64,000 nucleotides of DNA, taken from positions 186,001 through 250,000 of the forward strand of contig JAEOAD010001176.1 of NCBI GenBank assembly GCA_036365145.1, given 5' to 3'. A program made the position numbers and the translations under genes. A model generated the notes under the pieces. The model was not told the origin of the DNA, made no database searches, and saw only the letters and a list, made by a program, of their open reading frames with translations. Below are positions 47,129 to 58,540 of this stretch, one piece after another (the stretch's first letter is position 1; each line of letters opens with the position of its first letter). This DNA comes from Orientallactaga sibirica (lineage: Eukaryota; Chordata; Mammalia; Rodentia; Dipodidae).

Positions 47129-48073
47129 ATGGAGAACAGTACCCAGGTGACTGAGTTCATTCTTGTGGGCTTAACTGATGACCCAGACCTCCAGATCCTA
47201 TTCTTCATTGTCTTCCTTCTCATCTACCTCAGCACTGTGCTGGGGAACCTGGGAATGATCGCCTTGATTCTGCTGGACCCTCGTCTCCACACGCCCATGT
47301 ACTTCTTCCTCAGTCACCTCTCCCTTGTGGACTTTGGTTATTCTTCAGCAGTCACTCCCAAGGTGATGGCAGGGCTCTTCTCAAGAGACAAAATCATGTC
47401 CCACAATGCTTGTGGCACCCAGTTCTTCTTCTTTGCAGGCTTTATCACTGTTGAAAATTTTCTCTTGGCCACAATGGCCTATGACCGCTGTGTAGCAGTG
47501 TGTAAACCACTACAATACACCACCACCATGACCACAAACAAGTGTGTTTGTCTTACCATAGGCTCCTATGTCTGTGGCTTCCTGAATGCCTCCATCCATA
47601 CAGGGAACATCTTTAGGCTGTCCTTCTGCAAGTCCAATGTGGTTGACCATTTTTTCTGTGATGCCCCTCCTCTCCTGGCACTCTCATGCTCAGACACCTC
47701 TGTGAGTGAGATTATTATTCTTTTTGTGGTGGGTTTCAATGACATCTTTTCTATTGTCATCATCTTGATCTCTTACCTATTTATATTTTTCACCATCCTG
47801 AGGATGCACTCATCTGAAGGACGTCACAAGGCCTTTTCAACCTGTGCTTCTCACCTCACTGCTGTCTCCATCTTTTATGGGTCAGGTATCTTCATGTACT
47901 TACAACCCAGCTCCACTCACTCCATGGGTACTGACAAGGTGGCATCTGTGTTCTACACTATGGTCATCCCCATGCTGAATCCTCTGGTGTACAGCCTGAG
48001 GAACAAGGAGGTTAAGGCTGCCTTTCAAAAGGCTGTGGGAAAAGCAAAATCTTCCATAGCATTCATATTTTAA
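47129..48073 (+). CDS. OR5B-like: OR-2: intact olfactory receptor, OR5B-type
   Basis: A 314-aa odorant receptor (class II, rhodopsin-like GPCR). Seen: MENST start with glycosylation site N3; GN at 39-40; [13 protein letters not shown] at 53-65; C95; MAYDRC at 116-121 followed by VAVCKPLQY; loop-2 cysteines C167, C177 and C187; SYLFIF near 215-220; [10 protein letters not shown] at 234-243; [12 protein letters not shown] at 281-292. The frame is unbroken and of normal length. The start is the first ATG after a splice acceptor ending at 47109. Odd: DRC in place of DRY at the TM3/loop-2 G-protein-contact motif, which is tolerated in some ORs. A twin-primed L1 ends only about 350 bases upstream, so the proximal intron is repeat-derived. 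Clearly paralogous to OR-1 and OR-3; orthology not assigned. Confidence 0.95.
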   Translation: MENSTQVTEFILVGLTDDPDLQILFFIVFLLIYLSTVLGNLGMIALILLDPRLHTPMYFFLSHLSLVDFGYSSAVTPKVMAGLFSRDKIMSHNACGTQFFFFAGFITVENFLLATMAYDRCVAVCKPLQYTTTMTTNKCVCLTIGSYVCGFLNASIHTGNIFRLSFCKSNVVDHFFCDAPPLLALSCSDTSVSEIIILFVVGFNDIFSIVIILISYLFIFFTILRMHSSEGRHKAFSTCASHLTAVSIFYGSGIFMYLQPSSTHSMGTDKVASVFYTMVIPMLNPLVYSLRNKEVKAAFQKAVGKAKSSIAFIF

Positions 48074-48461
48074 TTATATAGTATCTGCATTAAGGCAGTT
48101 TCATCTATCTCAGATTAATCTTCTGTTTACTAAACCAAATGCTTGGGATTCTTAGATAGTTTTTGCTGACTTTTAAATGGCTATGTATTTTTCATACTTT
48201 TTCTTTGTGAGGCTTTTTGTTATTGTTAAAATCTAGACATTTTACTATTATATCTCATTTTATTTTTCCCTGGTGGTACTGGGGATTGAACCCAGGACCT
48301 TGCCCATACTAGGAAAGTCCTGTACTACAGAGTTACATTACATGTTTGATATTTTAAATAACAAAATATTACATGTTCTGAAAATAATGTTTTTCCTACC
48401 AAATAGATATTATTTTGAGTGGTGCTCTTTGTTTATCGAATTTACTGTATCACTTAGATTA
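48074..48461. other. OR-2 3' flank
   Basis: Contains an ID-like SINE scrap at 48258-48345 (GGTACTGGGGATTGAACCCA, CTAGGAAAGTCCTG). No clear AATAAA close to the stop codon. Confidence 0.4.
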
Positions 48462-48476
48462 ATTTGTACTCTTTTT

Positions 48477-48690
48477 AAAAATTAATTTATTTATTTGAGA
48501 GAGAGAAAGAGGCAGAGAGAAAGAGTGCGAGAGAGAATGGGCATGCCAGGGCCTCCAGCCATTGCAAACATGTTACTCCAGATGAATGTGCTCCCTTGTG
48601 CATCTGGCTTACATGGGGCCTTGAGAGTCGAACTGTGATCCTTTGGCTTTGCTGACAAATGCCTTAACTGCTAAGCCATCTCTCCAGCCC
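48477..48690 (-). repeat. tRNA-derived SINE
   Basis: AGGGCCTCCAGCCATTGCAA, CTTGTGCATCTGGCTTACAT, AAGCCATCTCTCCAGCCC. Target duplication ATTTGTACTCTTTTT at 48462-48476 and 48693-48707. Confidence 0.95.
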
Positions 48691-48707
48691 TTATTTGTAC
48701 TCTTTTT

Positions 48708-48921
48708 TTTTTAAAAATGTATTTGTTTATTTATTAGAGACAGAGAGAGGGAAAGAGAGAGAAGGAGAGAGAATGAGCACACCAGGGCCTCTAGCCACTA
48801 CAAATGAACTCCAGAGTGTGCGCCCCCTTGTGCATCTGGCTTACGTGGGACCTGGAGAATCGAACTGGGATCCTTAGGCTTCACAGGCAAATGCCTTAAC
48901 TGCTAAGCAATCTCCCTAGCC
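48708..48921 (-). repeat. tRNA-derived SINE
   Basis: TTATTTATTAGAGACAGAGA, AGGGCCTCTAGCCACTACAA, GTGCGCCCCCTTGTGCATCT, TTAACTGCTAAGCAATCTCC. Stacked on the duplicated target of its neighbour. Confidence 0.93.
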
Positions 48922-49048
48922 CCTAATTTTTTCAGTTTTGTGGTTAACTGATTATTAAATGTCTTTTCTTAAATTTTTTGAACTGTTAATTCTCTCATTA
49001 TCCTTCATAAATGTGTTGGATGATATCTCCAAAACTGTAGTGGTTTAA

Positions 49049-49161
49049 TTTTTTTTTTTTGAGAGAGTCAAAGAGAGAGAGACACAGAGAATGGGTGCAC
49101 CAGCATCCGCTCAGCAGCTGTAAATGAACGCATTCACCCTCTTGTGGGCATCTCTCCAGCC
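49049..49161 (-). repeat. tRNA-derived SINE, internally deleted
   Basis: Tail and GA tract, CCGCTCAGCAGCTGTAAATG (long-subfamily marker), CCCTCTTGTGGGCATC, then a jump straight to CATCTCTCCAGCCC. Confidence 0.8.
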
Positions 49162-49227
49162 CTAATTTTTAAATGCTTTTTCAGCTATAAGTAGCCACAA
49201 AGTGAACCAGCAATGAAAAGATTAATA

Positions 49228-49372
49228 CAACGGGTGTGGTGGCACATGCTGATAATTCTAGCACTTAGTGGGAAGATGGCATGGCAAGGTTAATGCCATC
49301 ATCTTTTTCTGTTGAAGACTAGTCTGGACTACATGAGACCTTATCTTGCACTAAGATTCTGTCTTTTCCAGG
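49228..49372 (+). repeat. Old B1-related SINE
   Basis: GGGTGTGGTGGCACATGCTG, AATTCTAGCACTTAGTGG, CTAGTCTGGACTACATGAGA. Diverged. Confidence 0.65.
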
Positions 49373-50007
49373 ATTTATTGTGGAATAAGTATTGTGTATA
49401 AAGCCTTAAACATGTGTACAGTTTTTATAATCCTGGGTATGTATTACATATTTTCAATACTTTTTATGGATTTTTTCCCAAAATTTTCCTTAACAGTTTG
49501 GCCAGATTTTATTATTTGCTTTAACTGATAGTTGTACCTTGGAAAGTTGCAATGATATGTAGTTGTTGCTCCTTTGACATAGGCTATAATTTTTCTCACC
49601 AAGTGTACTGAGTTAGGTGAAATAAAACCATCAGCTCTAAATGGGGTTTGTCTAGGCAGCTGTTAGCTAGTTGAAATAGTGGCATTTCTCTGGAAATGTC
49701 ACATTTTAAGAAGTTCCTGTCACATTTTTCTAATTTCAGTGCCTGTTAGGTTAACCTTTCCTTACCTGTAATGATTTCAACCCTGCTAACATTCAATGCC
49801 ACTGCAGAGCAGGGTGGACATGACAAGATAAGTCATATACAGCAAGATGATGGCTGAGTATGATGCAGCAATAGTCATCTCTCCACAAAAATATCAATTT
49901 GAGTAGCTATTCACATACAAAACCTTCACAAACACTAAGGAAACTATGTAAAATACCACGATATCTGGCTCAAAAGTAGTAAGAAAAGGCCAATTGAAGA
50001 AGGCAGG
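49373..50007. other. Intergenic, nothing recognised
   Basis: No supported feature. Confidence 0.3.
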
Positions 50008-50172
50008 AAGGTTTTAGGCATAGTGGCTCACACTTTTAATTCCAATACCCAAAAGACTGAAAGTAGGAGGAACAGTGTGGATTTGAGTCCAGTCTGGGCT
50101 ACCGAGTGAGTTACAGGTCAACCTTGGCTATAGTGACACCCTGCCTCAAACGACAACAACAACAACCAAAAC
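50008..50172 (+). repeat. Old B1-related SINE
   Basis: GGCATAGTGGCTCACACTTT, GAGTCCAGTCTGGGCTACCG, TAGTGACACCCTGCCTCAAA, (CAA)n tail. Confidence 0.7.
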
Positions 50173-51521
50173 AAAGCCCAAAGAGGAAAGGTAGAAAATA
50201 ATTGCCAATGTCACTTATCTTCCAATTCCAAGAGAAGCAGCATGGCGGAAGGAGAAGGAATGAAGGCCAGGTATTACTTTTGAGTCTAGTGTTAGATTAA
50301 CCATGGTGAAACTCAGTGATATTCAAAACTTCATAGCCCCTGTCCCCGAACTTTGGAACACATTGTCCAGATGTTAAGGGATATCTTCCACCCTACAGTC
50401 CTAACCTCAGCACGAAGTGTAACATGGAAGAGATTGGAGAAGTAGGCAAAAGTCCTCACCATAAAGGGTAGAGATGGGTTTGTAAAAATCCAACACTGGG
50501 AGGTCCCTGTATCCAAGATAGTGCCAGATGATGGAGATAATAGACTCACCCTAGTATCAGACAGACTTATAGCACCAATCTCAGACTTTTTGGCTGGCCA
50601 GCATCATGTGGCTGATAGCAAAAGTATTGGACCATGAGTATACCATAGCAACATGCATTCCTAGTGGCATGGGGTTTGATCCTCTCTAGGTGATGCACTG
50701 GACTTGGTATACTATGTACTTCAGAAATGGCCTAACCTTGAATCAATGGTGGGCATGGGGATTGCTCACTCGATGTCATCCCAACTTCACAAGGTTCACG
50801 TATAAAAAGTAATTGTTTGTATGTGGGAAGAAGACAGAAGTAGTATCAAGACATTTAGTCTGGGGCTGGTTGTTCCATCATGACACTTAAAAATAGGCAA
50901 AAAATACCATGGAACTTGGACACACATTAGTGACTATGGCAAAGATGTCACTTTGGAATATGGATGGCTGGGGATGAAGTATCCTTTCCATGTGCTTCCC
51001 ATGTACATTCCATGTACATTCCATGTACTTTCCATGTACATTCGGAACAATGTATCAGCTATAGATTTGGACTCAACTTGGGCTTGGGGCACTATGTACT
51101 GTTGAAATAATGACAATAAATCGACTGAGGGCTGGTGGTAGCACTTGACATAGGGCATCACTTAGTGCTGTCATGGAAGTGACTGTAAGCTCAGAAAATA
51201 CATACCTAATTTAGGATTATAAGAAAGACTGGAATAGATAAAAGCAGATTGTAAAGTCTAGAGTATATGTTTAATCTTCCAATGCACATATGGCAACACA
51301 TATCAATAAATATTAAGAACTTTCAGGACCCATCTCCCATATAATGAAGAAAGTAGGGTGTTAGGAACTGATCCTATAGCAAACTAATATTTGAGAACCC
51401 TCAGCTAGTGAATTCAAAATAGGTTTTATATAACCTAAGCTTCAAGAAGACAGAGAAATGACCACAGAATACTAACTGAGAAATTTAACAAGAAGACTGA
51501 AATAATTTTAAAAGAATTCAT
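50173..51521. other. Intergenic with an 11-bp minisatellite
   Basis: No gene recognised; the tandem repeat at 50983-51046 is listed separately. Confidence 0.35.
50983..51046. repeat. 11-bp tandem repeat, ATTCCATGTAC unit
   Basis: About five to six units of WTTCCATGTAC, the first ones degenerate (TTTCCATGTGC, TTCCCATGTAC). Confidence 0.85.
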
Positions 51522-51608
51522 TGAGATGTGGTATAAATTCCTGTAATCCCAACACCCCAAAGGCTGAAGGAGGCGATTGAGGCCAGCCTGAGCTACATAG
51601 AGAATGCC
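51522..51608 (+). repeat. B1-related fragment
   Basis: GTGGTATAAATTCCTGTAAT, AAAGGCTGAAGGAGGCGATT, AGGCCAGCCTGAGCTACATA. Confidence 0.65.
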
Positions 51609-51639
51609 AGCTTCAGATTCCCTCTTATAATGTCAAGAG

Positions 51640-52810
51640 TCATCTTTTCAGGGATTGTCAACAGTGATTCAGATTCTGCTACACGTTGTCCGTTTTCCTA
51701 GGCTTCCTGAGAAATGTAGGTGGAAGCCTCTGTGACCCTATAACTCATAGATTCTATGGGCCTGTGCCTGCAAAGCCAGTATCATGTAGATGACCCCACA
51801 GTCTTCCTCCAGTGGGAGCAACAATCTGTACCTCCTTGGTCCATGGCTAAAGTGGCCTTTGACTGTCCAAGTGCATGGGTGAACATGAGAAAACCCTTCC
51901 ATGGTGATGGTGTAAGGAAAGTGCTTCATGTTCTCCTCTCAAAGCAAAGCCATTCAAATGCATTTGCATTCTATTCTCTTGTTCCTGAAACTGATGGGAT
52001 TTTGTTGATTCCTGAGATGTACTCAAGACAGCTTTCTTATTGTTCCAGAGAAAAATATGTAACTTCTTTTTCGTGATGCTAATCTCTTTCTCATCTACAC
52101 CTTTCTTGGCTCCATCTTTTCACACAATTTTCTAGTTATACTGCCATTTTCAATCTTTCTGTTTTGTTTTTGCTTGCAATTCCTTCCACAAACTTGACAA
52201 AAAGCAGTTAGCAATGCTTGTGCCACAGTCAAAGTGCTGTGTTGCCTTGAAATTACTTCCCCCAGATTTATTAGCCTATCATGTTTAGATTTAGCTTCCC
52301 ACAAAGTTTTAGGGCACAGACCAACCATCAACAGCTCTTTTCCACATTGCAACATGAATGACCTAGAGAACAATTCCCAATAGGCTCTTCATTTCTAGTG
52401 GAAACATCATGAGCACCACCTTTGTTTTCCACATTTGTTGTCATTTTGGTCTTCTGAGATTCTATGAGAATTGACCATTAATCTGTTTACAACGTTCTAG
52501 GATTTCTATCGCTTGCATCTCCAAACCTTTCTAAACTCTTCCCATAAGTCAATTCTGAAGGCTTCTGAGCCACATTGTCAGGAATAGTCACATTTGTGAT
52601 CCACTTCCTGATGCCAACTTTTTAATATTTCTATGTTTCTAGTCTGTGTAACAAAATACCCGAGAACACCAACTTTAAAAGAAGAAATATTTGTTTTGGC
52701 CCAGAGCCACTTTTAAGGGCCTTAGGTGAGACAGAACACCATGGTGAAAGAAAAGAGCGACGGAGCAAAGTTGCTCAGCTCATGGTGACCCAGAAGTAGG
52801 TTTTGAGAAA
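51640..52810 (-). mobile_element. MaLR internal region with adjoining LTR piece
   Basis: Antisense order matches recalled MST/THE1-type internal DNA: GGGCCTGTGCCTGCAAAGCC, GGCTAAAGTGGCC, CACAAAGTTTTAGGGCACAG, TCAATTCTGAAGGCTTCTGA. It runs into an antisense LTR segment from about 52640 (TAACAAAATACCCGAGAACA). The short frames in it are fragments with no complete retroviral gene. Confidence 0.55.
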
Positions 52811-52980
52811 ATTATTGGGCTCCCTAAAGATCAAAAGTAGAAGTATGAGTATTATGATTTATATCCATATAGTAAGGGTAACTTATGTTTTTTTCTTACT
52901 AATATTGTTGTGTTTATATTCATGGAAACTTAGAATTATTGTGGCTAATTGCATAATTTGCATTTATGTTGTAACTTTTT

Positions 52981-53257
52981 AAAAAGTTTATTTTAATTTT
53001 TTAATTTTTTATTTTTAGAGAGAGACAGACAGAGAGAGGGAGAGGAAGACAGAGATGGGCATGCCAGCAGTCTCTCAGCTGCTGTGAACGAAATTCAGAT
53101 GTGTGCGCCCCCTTGTGGGCAAGTGCGGCATTGGGCCCTTGCGTTACTGCATCTGGCTAAACATGGGACCTGGAGATTGGAACCGCTGGAGATTGGAACC
53201 AGCGTTCTTGGGCTTAGGAGGCAGGCACCTTAACCACTAAGCCATCTCTCCAGCCCA
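52981..53257 (-). repeat. tRNA-derived SINE, long subfamily
   Basis: CAGCAGTCTCTCAGCTGCTG, GTGCGCCCCCTTGTGGGCAA, and a local tandem duplication of CTGGAGATTGGAACC. Target duplication GTTGTAACTTTTT at about 52968-52980 and 53260-53272. Confidence 0.95.
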
Positions 53258-53312
53258 GTGTTGTAACTTTTTTATGCATTAGCAGCTATGAATCCTCTAA
53301 ATATTTTGAAAC

Positions 53313-53349
53313 ACGTGCCTTTAAATGCTGAACCATCTCCTCAGTCCCC
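53313..53349 (-). repeat. tRNA-SINE head fragment
   Basis: Only the 5' end remains: GCCTTTAAATGCTGAACCAT, CTCCTCAGTCCCC. Confidence 0.5.
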
Positions 53350-54200
53350 TATTCCTCTAAATATTTTCATATTCAGTATTTCTTTGTGGATTATGTAATA
53401 GCAATTACAGCTTATGTGGTCCTTGCTACTTAATGCTTTATCACTTCCTAATAAAACTAGGGGGAAATTTGCAAAGAATGGCTTGGTGAAGTAATTTCCA
53501 GGAATTTATTTTGTATACAGTGAGGACAGTGAGAATTGAAGTGAGGAAAGAAAAATGTTTTGGCAAAAAAGGAAAGTAGTAAAGTCTCTTGAAGTGCATT
53601 AAATATTGGAAAGGACTAAATCCTTCATGAATGTCCATCACAATCAATGATCCAAAGGTTCAGCACATAGGTTCAATTAAACTAAAGCCCAATTCTTTCA
53701 TTTATTCGTTAAACAAATATTTATTGACAACCTATTATGAAACCTATCTATTCAAGTACTGATAATCATATGAAAAACAATGAAGTTCAGTGTTCTTGTG
53801 AAATCTGCATTCTTGCTTGGTAACATAAACAAAGACTAGTAGGTAAGAGATGATAAGACCTGTAAAGAATGACATAAGATGTCAGTGTCTTTAGTGATGG
53901 ACAATGGCTAGTTCCTAATGTCAGAAAAGACCCAATGACAACCCTGTCAAACGGAAAGGGAGCGAAAGCATTCCTCATAAGGACCAGCATATATCAAGAC
54001 TCTGAGACATGAGCATGGTTTATGTTGTGAAAAGAAAATCAGTGAGAAAGAAGACTGGTGAAGCACTGGGACAGTAACAAGAGGGAACATGACTTGAGTA
54101 AAATGGGTAGCCAGTATGAGAAATTTCAAAGATTTTTAGAAAGAAAACTGCATGGTTTATAAGCCAAAATCTGTAAATATTCAGTAATATATGAGAACAT
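53350..54200. other. Intergenic; possible ancient L2-like repeat
   Basis: TTTATTCGTTAAACAAATAT near 53699 and ACTGGTGAAGCACTGGGACA near 54055 resemble an old mammalian-wide repeat. Family uncertain; no gene. Confidence 0.35.
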
Positions 54201-54207
54201 TAAAATG

Positions 54208-54560
54208 TTTTATGGGCTGGGGAATACATCAGTCAGTAAAGTGCTTTCCTTACAAGCATGATCTGAATTCGATCCTCAGTATCCTTGCGAAAATGTTGTG
54301 CATGGCCTATTATTCCAGTTTTGGGATGGCAGAGACAGAAATATCTGTGGGGTTGTATGACCAACAAGTCTAGCTTAACTGGTGAAATCCAGGCCAATGA
54401 GAGGCCCTATCTCAAAACAAAACAAAATAAAACAAAAATATAAAGTGGACAGAATTCCTGAGGATGACACCCAAAGTGGTCCTCAGGCTTCCACATGCCT
54501 GTGCACCTACACATGCACCCACCACACAAACACACACACATGCACAAAAATATTTAATTT
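54208..54560 (+). repeat. ID/B1 composite (B4-like) SINE
   Basis: GGCTGGGGAATACATCAGTC head, TGAATTCGATCCTCAGTATC (B-box region), a B1-like middle, CCAATGAGAGGCCCTATCTC and a (CA)-rich end. Confidence 0.65.
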
Positions 54561-54652
54561 CTTCCTCCATTTTTCTTTTAATATGGTCTACACTCTTTAG
54601 AATTTAAATATGAACATGTTGGTTGTACTGAAAGACTTGAACCAACAGAAAC

Positions 54653-54667
54653 AGTATTTATTTATTT

Positions 54668-54699
<32 letters not shown>

Positions 54700-54851
54700 A
54701 AATGGGCTCACCAGGGCCTCCAGCCACGGCAAATGAACTCCAGATGCATGCACTACCTTGTGCATTGGCGTATATGGGGGCTGGGGAATGGAAAATAGGT
54801 CCTTAGTCTTCATGGGCAGGCTCCTTAACCACTAAGTCATCTCTCTAGCCC
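54653..54851 (-). repeat. tRNA-derived SINE
   Basis: (GA)n tract, AGGGCCTCCAGCCACGGCAA, CCTTAACCACTAAGTCATCT. Confidence 0.92.
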
Positions 54852-54855
54852 TGGC

Positions 54856-55080
54856 CTTGTTTACTTTGACCCATGGGGTTAATTTAAGGTCACTTGCATG
54901 ATCATTGGTGGGAGGTTGTGTCCTGGATAACGGGCAACTTACCAGTGGCCATATCAATGATTGTTGGCAATTATTAGCTACCATTAGCTATGCTTGGAGG
55001 TATGGGGGTCTTCTGAGCCCTTTCCCCATCCATGGTGAAATACTGACAGACTTATTTTTGTGCAGTAAATCACAGCTGCT
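54856..55080 (-). repeat. Antisense L1 3'UTR fragment
   Basis: GACCCATGGGGTTAATTTAA, GGCAACTTACCAGTGGCCAT, GTATGGGGGTCTTCTGAGCC, CCCCATCCATGGTGAAATAC parallel the segment at 36150-36320. Confidence 0.65.
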
Positions 55081-55103
55081 GTGAATTCATGAGTGTAATA
55101 ACC

Positions 55104-55320
55104 ATGTAAAGTTGGATGCAACGTGGTGCAAGTGTCTATAATCCCAATGTGCCTATGTCAGGTGGAGGTAGAGTCAGGAGAATCCCAAAGCTCCAAGCAT
55201 TTCAGTAGTAAACAACAACAAGAGAGACACTGTGTCTAAACAAGGTGGAAAGAGAAACCTAACACCTTGAAATTGCGCCCATAAACACACATCACACACA
55301 CAGAATAAAATAAGAATTTG
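55104..55320 (+). repeat. Degraded B1/B4-related SINE
   Basis: AACGTGGTGCAAGTGTCTAT, AATCCCAATGTGCC, GAGACACTGTGTCTAAACAA and a (CA)-rich end; heavily diverged. Confidence 0.45.
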
Positions 55321-55420
55321 CATCATAATATGCATATGCCTATATATACACATTACTCACACATACCTGCACAAACAGAAAGAATGAAAACATAGGAACT
55401 TAACTTCAATGAAGGCATAA

Positions 55421-55465
<45 letters not shown>
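55421..55465. repeat. (AACT)n microsatellite
   Basis: About 11 perfect AACT units just beyond the 3' end of OR-3. Confidence 0.97.
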
Positions 55466-55522
55466 CAGGACATGGAGAAGATCCAAGAGGAACAAATTTA
55501 CAAAATATGCATCCTTCAAAGT

Positions 55523-56487
55523 TTAAAGGCCATACTTAAAGTTTAAAGGTATATTTTGCCTCCAACAAATGAATGCACTTTTGATTTTCAAGAATGCACT
55601 CTTGACCTCCTTGTTCCTCAGACTGTATACTAGAGGGTTCAGCATGGGGATGACCATACTGTAGAACACAGATGCCACCTTGTCAGTGTCCATGGAGTGA
55701 CTGGAGCTGGGCTGTAAGTACATAAAGATGACAGTTCCATAAAATATAAAGACTGCAGTGAAGTGGGAAGCACAGGTGGACACAGCTTTGCGATGTCCCA
55801 TACTTGATTGCATGTTTAGGATGGTAATAAAAATGAAGGTGTAAGATATACAGATTACTATGATAGCAAAGAAGATATTGAAGCTCACGACATAAAGAAG
55901 GATCAGCTCACTAACATGACTATCAGAGCAAGACAGAATCATGACTGCCGGAATATCACAGAAAAAGTGATGGACCACATTAGACTCACAGAAAGAAAGA
56001 CTTAATGTGTCTCCAGTGTGAATGGAGGCATTCAGGAAACCGGTGACATAAGAGTCAATGATCAGCCACATGCACACACTTGTTGTCATGGTGGTGGCAT
56101 AATGCAGAGGTTTACACACTGCTGCATAGCGATCATAAGCCATGGAGGCCAATAGGAAATTTTCTACGGTAGCAAAGGCTGCAAAAAGAACATCTGGGCA
56201 GCGCAATCATTGTAGGAAATGACCTTGTCTCCTGTAAGGAGCCCAGCCATGACTGTGGGAGTGACAGCTGAAGAGTAACCGAAATCCACCAGAGACAGGT
56301 TACCCAGGAAGAAGTACATGGGAGTGTGGAGCCGCGAGTCCAAGAGAATCAGCAGGATCATGCCCAGGTTCCCAACCACAGTGATGACATAGATGAGGAG
56401 GAAGGTTATGAAGAGCGGAACCTGCAGGCCTGGGTCACTGGTCAGTCCCAGCAGAATGAACTGTGTCACTTCTGTCCTGTTCTCCAT
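55523..56487 (-). pseudogene. OR5B-like: OR-3: OR5B-type receptor with one-base frameshift
   Basis: Minus-strand OR of normal overall length (965 bases; one base short of a 321-codon frame). The first part reads MENRTEV, GN at 39-40, [13 protein letters not shown] and C95, then loses frame at about codon 102. The remainder continues in the next frame with [16 protein letters not shown], loop-2 cysteines, [22 protein letters not shown] and an extended C-tail. The break is a run of five T (plus strand A at 56183-56187) where the paralogues encode a run of phenylalanines, so one T appears to be missing. No other stop or frameshift is present, and DRY is intact. It is a very recent pseudogene, a segregating null allele or a homopolymer sequencing error; the sequence alone cannot decide. 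Transcribed opposite to OR-2 and OR-4. Confidence 0.9.
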
Positions 56488-56488
56488 C

Positions 56489-56509
56489 AGTGTTTTCTGA
56501 CACTCATTA
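56489..56509 (-). promoter_or_regulatory. uORF overlapping OR-3 start codon
   Basis: Between the acceptor and the main ATG lies an ATG followed by five more codons and a TGA. The TGA shares bases with the main start (TGATGG). Such an overlap could allow reinitiation or reduce initiation at the receptor start. Functional effect is inference. Confidence 0.4.
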
Positions 56510-56515
56510 GATGCC

Positions 56516-56541
56516 CTGTAGCAATGAGAAAGAAGGAACAG
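56516..56541 (-). other. Splice acceptor of OR-3 coding exon
   Basis: Read on the minus strand, TTCCTTCTTTCTCATTGCTACAG ends with AG at 56517-56516, 28 bases before the ATG at 56487. A strong polypyrimidine tract and the usual OR spacing support it. Confidence 0.65.
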
Positions 56542-58399
56542 AATGACTTAGAGACTGAATTCAATTTGGAAAGTATAAAAAATATTCTTTCATTTTAATG
56601 GTTACTTGCACTTCTGGGTTCTACAAAGTAAACATGAAATTAAATGAATTAAATGAAGCACATCATGTACATACAAATAATTGAGGAATCTTAATGGGCC
56701 ATGCATGTTTCAAGCACTTATATATTTGTTAACTGAGATGAAACCAATTTAATAAATTGATGAAAAAGACCTGTGTAGTGGTTATACCTGCCAATTCACC
56801 TTTTGTAATTTAAGTAAAACATCAAACTTCCTAGTTGTTCATCTGCCAAGAACTATTATTGACACTTTGTATGTGAATTCTCTATTTTGTCTCAATATTG
56901 TGTTTTACTGGCTGTTAAATTCATGAAAGTTATTATACTAATAACTAATGAGGTTGAATAATTAATGTACATATCTACAAGTATGGAATGGCAATATCTG
57001 CTCCAGATCATGTCAATCTTTAACCCATGCTGAATGGCTTTAGGCCTCAGTTCTAAATTTTATTTGGATCAAACTGGATTGAAGAGAACTTAGAACTTAT
57101 AATTTTAAAGCTTATTTGGCTCAAACTTGGTGTTTCCTTTTTCATAGTGAGCTAAGTGTGTGATTAGTTGGACGATTATTTAATCCTGTTTGCCGGGTCT
57201 TTGGAGTTAAAACAAGTATGCAAGCAAAATTTGGAACAGGAAATTATCCCTCTTTCAATGACAATAATGTCCTTAGTGAGTTCACAAGCTATGAATTGCC
57301 TTTTAGTTTCCCCCTATTATTCCATGCTCATGATCGCCAGCACATCTGCACAGGTGGACAGTGACAGGCTTTAAAGCATGAGCAATGGAATAGGTTTAAG
57401 ACGAGTTCAGTGTGATGCCTCATAGGCGTCAGAAGGGTAGTTGTGGGTACCTCAGGGGATACTGCAAAGGAAGTGCTGAGTGATGGTCTGTCATCAGATT
57501 TAACAGATTTATCTTAACATATCCCTCCCAGAAGTCACCACACCCCCCCCCCCACCAGCATTACTGGCCCTAGTCTAATTTCTTGGCTATCACTTCCACC
57601 TGTACCTTGAAGATACAGTAAGACCTACTTTGAGGTACTATTTTGAGAAATAAATAAGATGATGCATAACAGATAATAAGATTGTGGCCAGTCAGCATAG
57701 CCCAGTGAGTGCAAACTATTATTCTTCTATCCTTAGTATCAAATAATGGTCTTTAGCAAGGTACATACCAACATTCAAGGGTGCAACTGCAGGTGAGTTA
57801 TAAATCTTGATACTTCCCTTCCCAGTTTTCCCTCTGTCCCATATTAAGACCATGGAGATGATCTTTGCTCTCCTATGGCTCTCAGTTCACCCATTTTCCC
57901 ATGTGTATAAAAGTTGTTCCTGCAATTTCATATCATTTTGCTATTAAAGTTTTTTAAATCTATAATTTTGCTGGAGCCCATTTGTATTAAATCTCAGCTT
58001 TCTCTTCTTGCTCTCCTGGCATAACCAAATCACAGAAATGAAGCTTTGAGTGTTCCAGTTTATGGATTCTTGTTTGTCATTTAACATTCTTTTTGTGGAA
58101 ATTTCCACCTTAGAAAATATTTTATTTTAATATGTTCTTATACAGCAATACTATGTAATTTTTCTATATTTTAACTGCAGTTGTTGGAAGGATATCCATC
58201 GAAACATACCTAATATGACCTTTTATCTTTCTTCCAAACCTTTGCTTGACCTTCAGCTAATGAATCGATTTGTACTCTGAAGACATTTATGCTTGGCAGC
58301 CCTAACACATCTGATCACCATTCGGACAAATGATATTCCACCACCAGTGATAAGAAACTTACATATAAGTAGCATATGTGTGAAAGTGTGAGGGGATCC
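56542..58399. other. OR-3/OR-4 intergenic, nothing firm
   Basis: Holds the presumed OR-3 5' intron and about 1.8 kb of unique-looking AT-rich DNA. A C run at 57543-57554. A TATAAAA at about 57906 with AT-rich flank is a weak LTR-like hint only. Confidence 0.35.
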
Positions 58400-58540
58400 A
58401 TAAGGTAGGTATTATTATTTTACTTTATTAGTAAGGAAACTGAGTACTTTGAAGTTATATGTTGCTCTAAAATTACATAGGCAGTATGAGAAAAACATCA
58501 CATTCAGGAGTTGAAGTTCAAGAATCAGCATGATATAATA
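58400..58540 (-). repeat. MIR element
   Basis: GGTAGGTATTATTATTTTAC, AGTAAGGAAACTGAGTACTT, ATTACATAGGCAGTATGAGA in antisense MIR order. Confidence 0.65.

Noticed and set aside
46947..47150. 67-codon frame overlapping the start of OR-2
   Set aside because: It is in another frame, crosses the splice acceptor and has no recognisable domain.
57168..57374. A frame starting LDDYLILFAGS that recalls the YMDD box of retroviral reverse transcriptase
   Set aside because: It starts on TTG, there is no upstream RT sequence in frame, and the rest shows no RT homology; chance resemblance.
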